Source: Xiphophorus maculatus (Eukaryota > Chordata > Actinopteri > Cyprinodontiformes > Poeciliidae). Taken from it: a stretch of 64,000 nucleotides of DNA. A program made the translations under genes and the position numbers. The notes below the pieces were generated by a model that saw only the letters and a list, made by a program, of their open reading frames with translations, searched no databases and had not been told where the DNA came from. The stretch is taken from contig NC_036446.1 in NCBI RefSeq assembly GCF_002775205.1, positions 11,830,272-11,894,271 of the forward strand, written 5' to 3'. Below, one piece after another: positions 1 through 12,800 of the stretch (positions are counted from its first letter, which is position 1; every line of letters starts with the position of its first letter).

Positions 1-129
1 TGTAGGGTCTCTGTCAATAAATATCTGAAAGTGATATAATAAGTTATTAAAAGACATGCAATTAATTATTTTTGAAAACTGGACAATCAGAAACCATTTT
101 AATTGTGGTAGTAGGAGACCTCTACTCAC

Positions 130-1927
130 AGCTCCAGTTTCATCCCGCAGAGTGGAAATCCTCCCACTCAGTAAACTGAAAGGAACACAGAGACAAATGT
201 TATCAAATCAGTTCTCCATTTCCACTAACCAGTAACTTAGTTACTATAATCAATTTATTTCTACACCAAGAAAACCAAAGCAGTAACTGAAGTCTAGATT
301 ATTATCCTTACTGCATGTTTTTATGTTAACTTTTATGAAAAAGCGTTCTGCAGTGGCTGAACTAAAGACAGCTGGGAGCAGAAACTGACTTACAGGCAAA
401 CAGGTTAAACCAGTTATTCTGACTGGTTTTTATAGCTCTGATCAGCTGTTGTAGGAATGTACTCAGAGCAGTGTTTAATTTTATAACAAAAATATCTTAC
501 CAGCTCCAATATCCTGCCTCTCTTTAACTGTTGCCTTCATCTAGACTTAAAATCATTCACACCTGAGGAGAATCAGGCGGCACAGCAAAAGTTTAAACCA
601 AAAATATTTTTAAAAAGATGTTTTCACTAGTTTCACAAAACATAAAATACAATATTTATTGTATTTACATAACAGACTTAATTTTTATCTCGTTTGAAGA
701 ATCCTGAAGGATTCCCACAAAGCTTGAAACATGACAAAATTTTCACCCACAATCAGCTCAGACACAGAACTTAGCAACACCTCGCACAAGTTTTCATAGT
801 TCTTGAACGTTAGTGCATCTGAACATAACTCCAAACTTGAACATATTTTATTTATTTTATGTTGTGAACTAAAGAGATGCATTGTCAGAAAAAAAAACAG
901 AAGGGAATTAATAGATGGTTTTCATACACTTTTGGATTAAAACATCTAAAGGTTTGTATTCAAACTTAGTCTACATGTAAAACTTTGTACGGTGGACAAT
1001 CATCACTGTCCACCACCCTGGACACAGGGACAGTGGCAGCATCATGCAGTGGGAACAATTTATTCAGCATAGATGGAGAAGATGGTCAGAGTTGATGAGA
1101 AGTTTGGTGAAAATCCCATTGCAACATGGGAAGAAACTACTAGGCTGCAAAAGACCTGAACCGGGTTCAAATGTTCACTTTCCAACAGGAAAACAACACT
1201 AAAGAAATAGCCACAGCTACAGGAATTGCATGCCACACTTTTCAGATTTCTTGTTGCCCAAAGTTCTAAAATCTTCCACTTCAAAATTTGGCTCAACTTT
1301 GTGTTTCTTCCTCGCATAATTTAAAATAATAAAGTTTGTGGTTGTAACACGACAAAGTTAGAAAAGTTCAAGTGGTGTGATTACTTTTGTGAGGCATTGT
1401 TTATAAAAAATACAAAATAAAAATAAAATAGCTGGATCCATTGAACTAACCTTGAGAAGAAAGAGTCTGGGATCCACATCAGAGTCTGTCTGGATGTGCT
1501 GAACCTAGTGAAGGATACAGGCAAATCATGAATGGCAACGCATTTCGAGCAGGATCTCTTTATGACTTATGAGTAAATACTTGATTTAATTAAACATTTA
1601 AGAATTCGTGATCATAACACTGAGTAATATGATTACAAAAAGGCATTGTGTTTAATTTTGTAGAAATTGTACATTGTGTACAAAGTAAATTATTCAGTGG
1701 TGTGGCAGCAATAATGATGGAGTACGCGATCTGCGTTGTCTGCTTTGATTAAATAAGTAACAACAACGTTATGAAGATGTTATAAGTATAATCACAAGAG
1801 TAAATGTTTATGAAAAAATGACAATCATCTGTCGGCGTCAAGTGGACGTCACTTACCTTGTCCCCCCGACATTTAGCTGGATGATCTCTCCCATCCCAGG
1901 CGTCGAACTGTTATCGTTCGTGGCCAT
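130..1927 (-). CDS. kctd3: BTB/POZ (T1) domain protein of the KCTD3/SHKBP1 type, 5' part only
   Basis: The first three coding exons are visible: 1857-1927 (ATG at 1927-1925), 1451-1504 and 130-175. All have GT-AG borders, and phases run through (71+54+46 bp). The protein begins [20 protein letters not shown] and continues through [20 protein letters not shown] and [17 protein letters not shown]. This is the start of the T1/BTB fold shared by KCTD3 and SHKBP1. In mammals both have WD-like repeats downstream; KCTD3 is reported as an HCN3 channel accessory protein and SHKBP1 as an SH3KBP1 partner. The wording around LMWIPD and TLRDETGA favours KCTD3, but this is from memory and the paralogue is not settled. 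The rest lies beyond the left edge. The gene is divergent from nrbp1. The 1.27 kb intron between exons 2 and 3 holds a Tc1 relic. Confidence 0.8.
1000..1405 (+). mobile_element. Decayed Tc1/mariner-like relic, 3' portion
   Basis: This stretch in the kctd3 intron resembles the 3' part of a Tc1-type transposon common in fish. A degenerate plus-strand block around 1185-1200 corresponds to the catalytic FQQDN-type region, and the 3' end has the familiar wording around GTGTGATTACTTTTGTGAGG at 1375-1394. The reading frame is destroyed. Open frames here on the minus strand (for example 1060-1317) are by-products. The family assignment is by recognition and was not searched. Confidence 0.6.
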
Positions 1928-3118
1928 GGTGACTGAGCCGAACCAGGTAGTGTTTTCACCAAAATGTCACTGAGCTGATCACAAAGGCTAGCTTGCTAAC
2001 ACTCCTCTATCCGCTCAGCTGATGCCCGGACTTCCCAGCCTCACAGCCTCTCCCTGGGACCACCATCCGTAAAATATCCGCTACACACAGCCCATGCAGG
2101 CTACGGTAGCCGCATCGTATAGCCTCCGCATCGTGGACGCAGAAGGTCGGGGGGTGTTTTATAACCAAAACAACCGCACGGGGATCCCCTTATTATCCAG
2201 TGGGCTTGTTTGCATCACTGTCCTGTGTGGAAATCGTTGGAGAGCAGCCTGCGCGGAATTTTAGCAACGAGAAACAGCTGGGATGCGCGTCTGTAATGTT
2301 GCAAGATAGTTCCCCTCCAATACCTTGCTCTTTCGTTTAAACACCAAACGTCGATGGCGGTACGTTGACTGACAGTAAATCTCTCTTCCTGTAAATTTTG
2401 TGTTTATTTCAGTCAGTCAAAGTATTAAAGTGGCGACAAATACATGAGGGGACTTACAAACAACATCAGATAAATCGCAGGAATCTTGGAAACCAAATAC
2501 TCTGAATGCACTATTCCCGCTGGGGGGCGGGGGGAGGTCCATCTTTATTTCTACACACGCGTAAAATCTTTGGCCCAAAAAAATAAAAAAAATTAGTCTA
2601 TTCCTGTGCTGCCCTTTCTATAGTTTTCATTAATATTTTTACTCATTTAATTCTAAGTGAGCATCTATCCTGTCAAACATGTACATTACCGTATGTTTAT
2701 TTATGATTGTTGGTAACTTTCTTTTTGCCAGCCCGTTGCATCATGTGAATTACTAATTTGCCATAGACCACAGGAAATACAAATTCAGATACCCAAATAC
2801 ATATTTATTCCTCTTTTTCTTTTTTTGCTGACATGTTGCAGTATTTTACACATTCGATCTCGCACTCATACTCGCAGTACAAAATGTCTTGGTACGATGG
2901 TTTTCTACAGTCGTCTACAATTTTATTGTATACCATTATTAGTCGCACCTATTGTTAAATAAATAAATACGTTTAAATAGACAAAAAAAAATTCCAAAAC
3001 AAGTCCGTTCGTGTCGTTTTAGACTTTCATTAGACGTGGCACATAGAAAGCAACACAGTATGTAACATTGTTTAAATCTCTCCGCCGAGCAGGGAGCGGA
3101 TGAACAAAGCCGTGACTT
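1928..3118. promoter_or_regulatory. Divergent promoter interval between kctd3 and nrbp1
   Basis: This roughly 1.2 kb stretch separates the kctd3 start codon from the presumed nrbp1 first exon. Both ends are richer in CpG than the surroundings (about 2000-2300 and 3080-3215), with AT-rich DNA between. No TATA box is obvious at either end, which fits CpG-type housekeeping promoters. A purine-rich G run lies near 2520-2540. Transcription start sites cannot be placed from sequence. Confidence 0.5.
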
Positions 3119-3492
3119 GTTCCGCAGCTCGGTACGTGATGTTCTCCGGCGGCGCGCTGCGTTTTCTGTGCGCAGACAGGCGCTCCTCAAGTCCCGCCCC
3201 GCCCCTCCGACTCCGGCTCACAGAAAGGGACTTGAGATGCTACATTTTTATGACGAGCTAGCACTTTTGTTCAGACCTCTATTTTTCTGCTGCTTTCGTC
3301 AACATGTAACTGCAACCTGTTTTTTTAGCTATTTGTGGGTTTTCTTTTTCCTCTTTAAGGTTTTAATTGGTTATTTTTGTGTGGATAGTGGTCGAAACTA
3401 AGTAGTTTTTTGGGGCTTTCACTAGCTTATTAGCAAAGGGAAAGTTAGCAAAGTAGTGTGTGGCTGAACTTTTAGCTAACAGTGTCATGCAG
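3119..3492 (+). other. nrbp1: Probable nrbp1 5' noncoding exon
   Basis: The GC-rich 5' part leads to a good splice donor, CAG|GTAAGC, after 3492. A matching acceptor after a T-rich tract at about 3624-3651 opens the exon that carries the nrbp1 start codon. The 5' edge is a guess. A 94-codon frame across this exon (3117-3401) has no recognisable similarity. Confidence 0.5.
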
Positions 3493-3820
3493 GTAAGCTA
3501 ACACGTTTGATTGCTCTTTTGATGAATCAAAATTAGTAATAAACACCAATAAATGTCTTCACGGCTTAAAAATTTTATTAAATTAGTTTTACTTAAAAGT
3601 TATCATGCCTTCTAACCGCTCGTCTTTTTTTTTTTTTGATGTTGTCGACAGCTTTTCTTCTCTGAGCGTTTCACTGATGTCCAGCCCATTTAAAACAAAC
3701 TGGATTCATGATTAACTCAAAACCCGAGAGGAGAGCAGAAGACACAGCGGTACTCCATCACTTGCTTTCCGGCCAGACTCAGGAATCTAGCGAAGCCACG
3801 TTAGAATAAGGTTTGCTGTC

Positions 3821-6800
3821 ATGTCGGAGGCGGAGGAGAAACCCGGTACAGACGCGAAGTCAGAGTTTACAGCAGGAAATCTGTCTCCGAGTTCAACGCA
3901 GGCTCAAGGTGGGACACCTACGACTTCCTCCGGGGCTTCTCCAAAACCAGTGGCCACCTCAGCGACCGAGGATGAGGATGAGAGCGAAGATGAATCAGAG
4001 ATCCTGGAGGAGAGTCCTTGTGGCCGCTGGCAGAAACGTAGAGAAGAGGTGATTATTTGCAGCACAAGTCATCCTTCACCCCTCATACATCCATTTAAAA
4101 GGACTTTAAGGTTTCAGCTAAAGTTTGGGTTTCATTGAAAACTCATTTGAAAGTCCCTGTAGTCCAGTGTTTCCCAATTCCGGTCCTCAGGGCCCCCTGC
4201 TCTGCATGTTTTAGATGTGCCTCTATTCCAGAACAGCTGATTCAAATGATTGCATGACCATCAAGTGCTGCAGAAACCTGTTGATCACCCATAGATTCAA
4301 TCCAGGTGTGTAGCAGAAGGGAAATACCTAAAACATGCAGGGCAGGGGGGCCTGAGGACCGGAATTGAGAAACGCTGCTGTAGTCAGTCAGAGGTTGTCT
4401 AATTGCATAAATACTTACAATATTACCATTTATTTTTGTGCAAAGAGAAACCTCAACCGATAAATATTATATCACCAATCAGATATATGCAAAAATTGGC
4501 AATTTTTGCATTACAGATTTTTGTTTAATAAAAATGTATGTAGTAAAATTTTTAAAATTATTTCTTCAAAAACAGCTCTTATCTTTTTACAAAATAGAAA
4601 ATGCACAAACACAGTAAAGTGTTTTGCATAACAAAAAACAGATGACTTACTTTTCTTATGCAAACCTAAATATGTAATGCACACCATTCAATTAAACAAG
4701 ATCCATTCAGTGCATATGCCAATGTCCACCATAACATTTACAAGGAGAAAAGCTATGATTTACTGCTATAAATTAGATTATAATTATATTATCATTAATG
4801 TATTACCTGTAGAGGACCTTTAATCCACTTTTTTTGTGAAAGATTGTTGAGTGGTCTATATTAGGAGCTGAATTGGAATAACACTTTGTGTTACAAACTA
4901 AGTTGATACTTTAAGCTGCTTTTTGCATCTTGTGGTTGTGTTAGCATTGCTAACTGTAAACATCAGCTTGTGATTATTTCTTGTTGACAATAGCAGCCCA
5001 TATTTTGAGTGAGTTTTCCAGAAGCCTGCCACTATTTATCGACCCAGCATGTCTCTAATTCTCCGAATTAGTTTTAAACACCTTTTAAGTACCAACTTCC
5101 ACAAGGAAAAATATTGTCGGTAGGTTAGGCTTTAAATTTTATCATGATATATTGTGATATTTATTGTGATAATGATATAAGTGAAAGAACGTATTTCAAA
5201 CTACTTTGATGACTTTCTTAGGAAACTACATCACAAACACAAAAACTGCTTTTAAAAACATTTCTGTTTTGAAATAGGTTTCTTCAGAAAACCTTTTACA
5301 TAAAGAAGTGTGATTTTTAATCACTCAACTGCACATAGGAACTGCATTTTTCAAATGTATTGATTATTTATTGGTGCTCTTATGGAACCAAAAGTGAAGA
5401 ATGTAGTAAGGATAATAATTGCAACAAAATTTCATCATTTAATTAGTATTTATCTTTTTCACGATAAATCAAGCTTTTTATTATGATTGCAATGATGGCG
5501 ATACAATAAATCCTCACCCTAGTCGTCAGCAGTCCTAACAGCAGGACTATTTAAAATTCATCTCTGCAAAAGAAAATGTTTTCAAACTTGTTTGTTACAC
5601 ATGTGAATGTTATTTCAAAAATCGTTAGGAAACAGTAAATTCATAATTTGAGTTAAAATAAAATAACTCTTCTCCTTTAAATGTAATCAGCCGATATGTA
5701 CAAATGAAATGCTTCGTGTTTGTGTCAACAGTTCACCAAATTAATTTGAAGGCAGCCAGACCTTCAGCGAATCCACGCTTCTCAGTTTTTACAACTGTCT
5801 TTTTGATCCTCTACAGATTATCAGCTGTGCTGTATTTTAATCCTTATCTAATATTTAGTTTCGGATCCCTTTAAACGCAGGTCAATCAGCGTAATGTCCC
5901 GGGAATAGACGCTGCTTATTTGGCCATGGACACAGAGGAAGGAGTGGAAGTAGTTTGGAATGAAGTCATGATTTCAGAGAGGAAGAACTTCAGACCGCTG
6001 GAGGTAAAGGCCTGATGTTACAGATGCAAAGAAAACAGTTAAATATGTATACTGTCAAATACTTCTTGGACACCATTAAGAAAATGTAAACTTATCCCAT
6101 GCACAGTTATTTCCTTATTTTTTGTTGTACTTTTGGAATTGATTTAGGAGAAAGTCAAGGCTGTATTTGATAACCTTATTCATTTGGAACATGCCAATAT
6201 CGTCAAGTTTCATAAGTATTGGGCTGACACGAAGGACAACAGAGCAAGGGTGAGTCTTGCGTCATTTAACACACTTGCTTTTTTCTACTAGATAAACAGT
6301 TTAACTTCTTAAAGATTTACACTTCCCTTACATGTCTTTGCTCTGCTAGGTGATTTTTATCACTGAATACATGTCATCTGGAAGCTTAAAGCAGTTTCTT
6401 AAGAAGACGAGGAAGAACCACAAAAGTATGAATGAAAAGGTACAGAAAAAATATTCTGTTGTTAGCCAGTCTGAAAAAGAATGACTTTTTTATAAAGTGC
6501 CTCGAGACAGCATTTGTTGTGACGTGGCGCAATGTAAATAAAACTGAATTGAATGATCCTGCATTGTACTGATTGCATATATTTTTGTATTTTGAGTGCA
6601 ATCTCTGTTGTACATCTGTTTACTTACGTAGATCATGTTGAAAAGCAGCCACAGTATCTTCTAATAACATTCTTCTTGCTCCGTCAGGCGTGGAAGAGAT
6701 GGTGCACACAGATCCTGTCTGCGCTCAGGTCAGTTTAGTGTCGGACGTTTTGGTAAACTAACTTCCAGCTTAATGATCGTTTTGAGATCTTTGCTGTTAA

Positions 6801-9800
6801 TGGTGAATTTATTCATCTTCTCTCTTTGTTTTACAGTTATCTCCACTCATGTGATCCACCCATCATTCACGGCAACCTTACCTGTGACACCGTCTTCATT
6901 CAGCACAATGGGCTCATTAAGATTGGATCAGGTATAAAATTACACCAGTTTCATCCCAAAGGCTTTGATAGGGGGAGTTAAATTATCCTAAATTATGAAT
7001 AAGAGAGCTCAAACTTTCAGTTCACTTTTATGAATTGGACATTACATTTTTTACACCTCATATAGCCTTTCCCCCCTCTTTTCAAATCAACTTCTCTCAC
7101 ACTGTTGCCATGACATTTTTCTTTTATTCACTCCACAATCTTTGAAACAATATCTTTATTCAATATTTTATTTTTCTGTCGTTCTGTAATGTTCTGTAAT
7201 CTTTGAAACAATATCTTTATTCAATATTTTATTTTTCTGCTGTTCTGTAATCTTTAATTTCTACTTCATCTACAGAGAAAACATTAAATGTTTTTCCCAG
7301 TTTAGAAATTTCAGATCACGCCTGTTTGATATGAAATTCAGACCAGATGTCACTAAAAAAACAAATAATCCATACAGAATGATACTTGTAAGTAAATTAA
7401 TACGTAAATCAACTTACTGCTAAACATTGAGCAACAAAAAACCTGTACTTATTTAGGATACTTCCAGATCTTAAATAAGTACTCACTGGAAAATTTAGAG
7501 ATATTGACCACTTTTATAAGTATTTTGTAACCATAATGATCTTTTGTAACACTTTGTTAATGAGAAGCATTTTCCTAGCCCATCAGACAAGACAAAACCA
7601 GCTGATATTATGCATTAGATAATTGTAATTATAATTTCATACTTATGCATATATTTTTACGAATTTTATATTGGTTGTGGGTTTTATGTATTTCCTAAAA
7701 TGTTAACTTAGACTTGAGTAGCTTGTCAACAAATAAAGAAAAATCCTCTTGAGGATTAATAAAGTATAGTAGTGGTATTCTGATCCTGATATTAATTGTA
7801 CTGATTCCTAAATGCGGACAAATTTAAGCTACAATTTTCTTTGCTTTCTTTATGTCTTTGCAGTGTTTTTTCTTTGTATTTATTCCACTGTCTTACACAA
7901 AACTTTTCAACCATCTGATTTATTTTGATGTCTTTCTACACAAGTAATACTTTGGTTGTTACTCCTGGTGTGAGTTCATTTACGAACCAAAAAAGTTTAA
8001 TACAAATTTTTTCTTCTGTGTATTTTCTTTCTTCTTTCTCCTTCACATCTGTTTCCCTCTTGATGAAGTCAAAAATAAGTAACCTTTTGTAATTTGCAGT
8101 TGCTCCAGATACCATTAACAACCATGTGAAGACGTTCCACGAGGAGCAGAAAAACTTGCACTTTCTTGCCCCTGAATATGGAGGTATGTACCACCAAACT
8201 GTTTTTCTGTGTTCATTTTAAGAGATGTTGAAGATATTGCATCCTTTTAAAGACTCGTGATGAGCAGGAACAGTTTTTTAAACATCTGTTGTGACAACTA
8301 AAGTGTGAGACACCTGAGAAGCTTTGTTTTAATCGTTTCTGTTACTGTAGCTGATAATGACGTCACCACGGCTGTAGACATCTACTCGTTCGGCATGTGT
8401 GCCTTAGAGGTGAGATGGTTCCTAGAATGCATGATGTTTTCGCCTGAGCCGTTTCCCACATGCGACCTTGTGTTGCTGTGCTGCAGATGGCGCTTTTGGA
8501 AATTCAGAGCAACGGAGACTCTTCGTACATTTCTCAGGAAGCCATCGACAACGCCATACAGTCACTGGAAGACCCGCTCCAGAGGGTAAAACACAGAATT
8601 TTAATGCTTTTCACTATCTGTGCATAACAATTTTGGGATCTGTCTAAACTGCAGTTTTCATAAACAATATGTTTATCAGATATTTGTATATTTTTAGGAG
8701 TTAATCCAAAAGTGCCTTGCGTGTGATCCCAGCATGCGGCCTACAGCCCGGGAGCTGCTGTTTAACCAGGCTCTCTTCGAAGTGCCTCTATTAAAACTAT
8801 TGGCTGCACACTGTATTGTCAGCTACCAGCGTGAGTCCTGAATCCACACATACAAATTTACACTGAGATCAACTCAACAATTTTAGTCAACCGGAGATGA
8901 AAAGTATTCACCTTCTTGGGTGTTTTACCTTTTTTTATTGCTTTTACAAATCAAATGATTGATCAATTTAGGCTTTTTTGACAAAAAAAGAAACTTTTAC
9001 TATCAAAGTGAAGTGTCAGGTTATTGTAGCATAAAGACACAAGGTCCATTCACTGGTTAATCAGTATTACCTGCTACTATTACTGCATGAAGACAAAATA
9101 GCACTCTAAGCAAATCAGAGGGAATGTTATTGAAAAGTATAAATCAGGGGATGAACACTATAAAATCTCAACTGTTTTTTGAGACCATTAGCTGTAGTCA
9201 TGTGGTAATTTTTCTCTCTTTATTCTGTCCAGACATGATTCCTGAAAATGCCTTGGAGGAAATTACCAAGAAGCTGGATCCCAATCTGGTTATTGCCGTT
9301 ACGAAAGAGGATGTTCAACTCAAGTAAGTGATGAAAATGTCATTCAGAATCAGATGAAAGTTGGCATCTGTGACATACAGCGCAATTTAAAACTGTACTT
9401 ATTCAGATACAGTTATGACACAACTAAACTTAAGATTAGTTTTTTTAAATGGCGCCGATTCACAACAAATGTTATCTGGTACAGTTAATGCATCATTTCT
9501 ATTTTATTTTATCTAAAAAAATAAAATTGCAGGAAACTGATGAGGAGGAACCAGAGTTATAAAATCTTTTTTTTAAGTATGTTGGTTATCCCAGTTTTGT
9601 AAAAGAAACTTTTAAATTTATTTTACTAAATTTTATAGGTATAAAGAACAATATATGATATTGTTGATTTTATTATTGAAAGTGAGCAATAGTTGATTTT
9701 CAATATTACCCTCACATTGTGTTTTCTTTTTTCTTTTCTCTAGGTTGTCCCAGTTTCCTGCCTTAGAACTTGACAAATTCCTGGAGGATGTGAGGTGAGT

Positions 9801-12800
9801 TTGCATAAAATCCCATAACATTTCCACAACAGAATCACCAAAAACTACATGTAATACATTTTTAGATCTATTTTTCTAATATCTTTGCAAAATATGCAAT
9901 TTTTTTTTTTTTTTTTATAATTTTTGACAAATATTATTTCTTGGACGGAAATTTATCCATCTTTTTTTTTCTTCAAAAGTTTTTTCTTTTCTGTTTTTTC
10001 TTTAAAAATAGAAATAAATTGGTGGGGGGTTTTTGTTTTTAATTACAAAAGACGTCCTTAAGTAGATCTTTCTAAGACAAAATGTTGTGGTTCTAAACTG
10101 TTTTTGGTCGATGAACTGAGGACAAAAATGACTGGATTGTAAAGTCTGCCTTTTGTTTTCTGGCCACAAGGAGGCAGTATTGAGCCATCCTATGGTCTTT
10201 ATTTAGAACCAATGTATCATAAAGTTTTCATAAATCGCTCTTGTTTAAATTGTCTTTTTCTGTCGTGTTTTTCCTAAATCATCAGGAACGGTATTTATCC
10301 AATGACGGCGTTCGGCGTGCCCAGTCCCCAGCAGACTCGGCTCAAAACAATCACGTCTCCTGTTGTCGTTCCTTTGGTCAAATCTCCCACGCCTGAACCT
10401 GCAGAGCTGGAGACACGGCGGGTGAGTTCAGTCAGGATTACTGCCTGGCACACATATGCTTTATCAAAAATCATTGAATGTAGATTTAGGAATCATTTCT
10501 TCTTCTTTTAATGTTTCTTTTTCCTTTTGCAGGTTGTTCAGATGCAGTGTAGCGTGGAGTCTGTTGAGGAGGGAGCAAAATATCATGTGTGTATTTTTTT
10601 TAAGCAATTTTGTTTTTATTGATTTACTACCGTGTATTAAAAAAAATCAACTTGTGTTTTTCTGTTTCTCTCCATCTAGCTAACACTCCTGCTGAAACTG
10701 GAAGATAAACTGAACAGACATCTAAGCTGTGACATGTTACCTCGTAAGATCAAACTCTCATCATTGCTGCATGTAGTGAACTCAGAGTCCAACCTTTCAA
10801 CTTTTTTCATCCAGCCATCTTACATGCTTGAATATTTCAGCTCACACATAATTTTGAGCACATACTACACAAAAACTTCTTGATATTTAAAAACAAAATA
10901 AATAACAGAGTTCCTTTGAAATTCATTCACAGAAAAATTTGCACTGGTTAAAGTTTATTATGGTTGAAGATGGAGACTTCTCACAAAAAAGTGAGAATTT
11001 TAAAAAATGAATACCAAAAATTAAAGGAAAATGTTGAATTTTAGTGCTTTGTTTATAGACATATTCAACATAGCTTGAAAAACTAGTGAGTGAATATTAG
11101 TTGATTGTAAAATTTACAAAACAATTTCTTTATCCACTAACTCAACTGCTTTACAAAAGTATTCTTATCCCTTGAATACTATGCTGTATTTTGTCACGTT
11201 ACAGCATAAAGAACTTAAAGTCAAGATTACATTTCAGAAACAAGGCAGTTCAAAGTTCTTACATGATAAAAACACAACAAAAAAACAAAAAATGTTACAG
11301 TGGCAAAATAAAGAGAAGTAATAAAAAGTTGCAATCCAGACTAGAATTAATCTGTGTTCCAGTTAATCATTAACATAAACTTTAAACAAACGGGTTGTTA
11401 GCTTTGATTTAAAGGAACTCAGTGGATTAAAAAATGATGCAGGTTTTTTGGTTTCTTTTTAACAATTAAAGATCTGAATAGTGTGGCCTGCATATGTAAT
11501 CTGTCCCATAGACCGTTGAAGACTGATGAGAAGAAACCTCTACTTGAACAAAATATATAGTTTACTACAAACTATAAGAACAATTAGGTCAGTGTAGGTA
11601 GAGCAGAGGTTCATCTTCCTGCAGGACAACAACACCAAACATCTTGTTCTTCCACATCATAATTATACATTTTATTGTGGTTGTTTATTCCATAACGTCC
11701 CAATTAGTAAATAGATTTTTGTGGCTGCAATGAGACAAAATGCTGAACACTAAAGCAGCATGAATGCTTTAGCAGGGGGTCTACAAGATTTCCTCTGGAA
11801 GACTAAAGTGGTGATTAATACGTTTGCTGCCAGCAAGTTATTGGATCCCAGTTTATGAGTTAAAATGTCTCTCATTCTTTAAATAACCGGGTCAGGACGC
11901 AAACTGCTGTCATAGAAAAGGTCACTTTCACAAAGGTCAAGTCATTGGAGACTGAGCAGATTACTAAGAATAGGACATTCTGGACTACCAAAGCAAAAAT
12001 CTTTTATTTTTACATGTTATATTTAATATATTAACTTAATATAAAGGGAGAGTGATTTAGAGGGCACCAGATTTCTTCTTATTTCTTTCTTTATTCATAA
12101 GAAGTAGAGAAGTCCCAGTGTCAGGACATTTCATAATCAAAGAATAAGTAACAAAATTTGACTCTTACTTAGGTCTTAAAAAATCTCTAAAATGTAATGC
12201 ATAATATATCAAAATATAATAAATTCAGTTCAAAACATAAATTTTTCAAAGCTGTGCCTCAGCAGATCACTTTTTGTATGTTACTGCTTGTGCTAAAAGC
12301 CACAATATGGAGAATATTATTTAACTGGAAAGAGATGTGGTGGCAGTAGAGTCTGCTGCTCTGTCATAGGTATGATAGGTATGGTCGGCATGCACGATGC
12401 TGCAGACCTGTGGAGAATGTCAGGACCCTGAGAGGCTCCAGCTGACAGCTGTCATCTCCTCTTCCCGTCTCTTACGAGGCTGTAATGTCTCTGTCTCGCA
12501 TCTGTGCTCGCACTTTCAGTTATTTGGTTCCTGCTTCGTTTCTCTCCACATGTCTTCCTTTGCACTCTCACTCCATAATTCCACTGACACACACATGGTA
12601 ATTTGATACGTCCTTACAGCCACGCACACTAATCAGTCACACTAACACACTAAGATGTTGATATTCTGAAAGGACCTCTTATCTGCCGATCACTGGTCCA
12701 ATCAAATTTCAACCCTGGTTCAGTTTAGTCACTGCTATGCATCTGGAGTTCAAGATTAGTAACACTGGGATACATAAATAGATTTTTTGGAAGTTACCTG

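Noticed and set aside
130..1927. SHKBP1 as the identity of the left gene
   Set aside because: Not excluded, but remembered wording at two positions fits KCTD3 better; more exons are needed.
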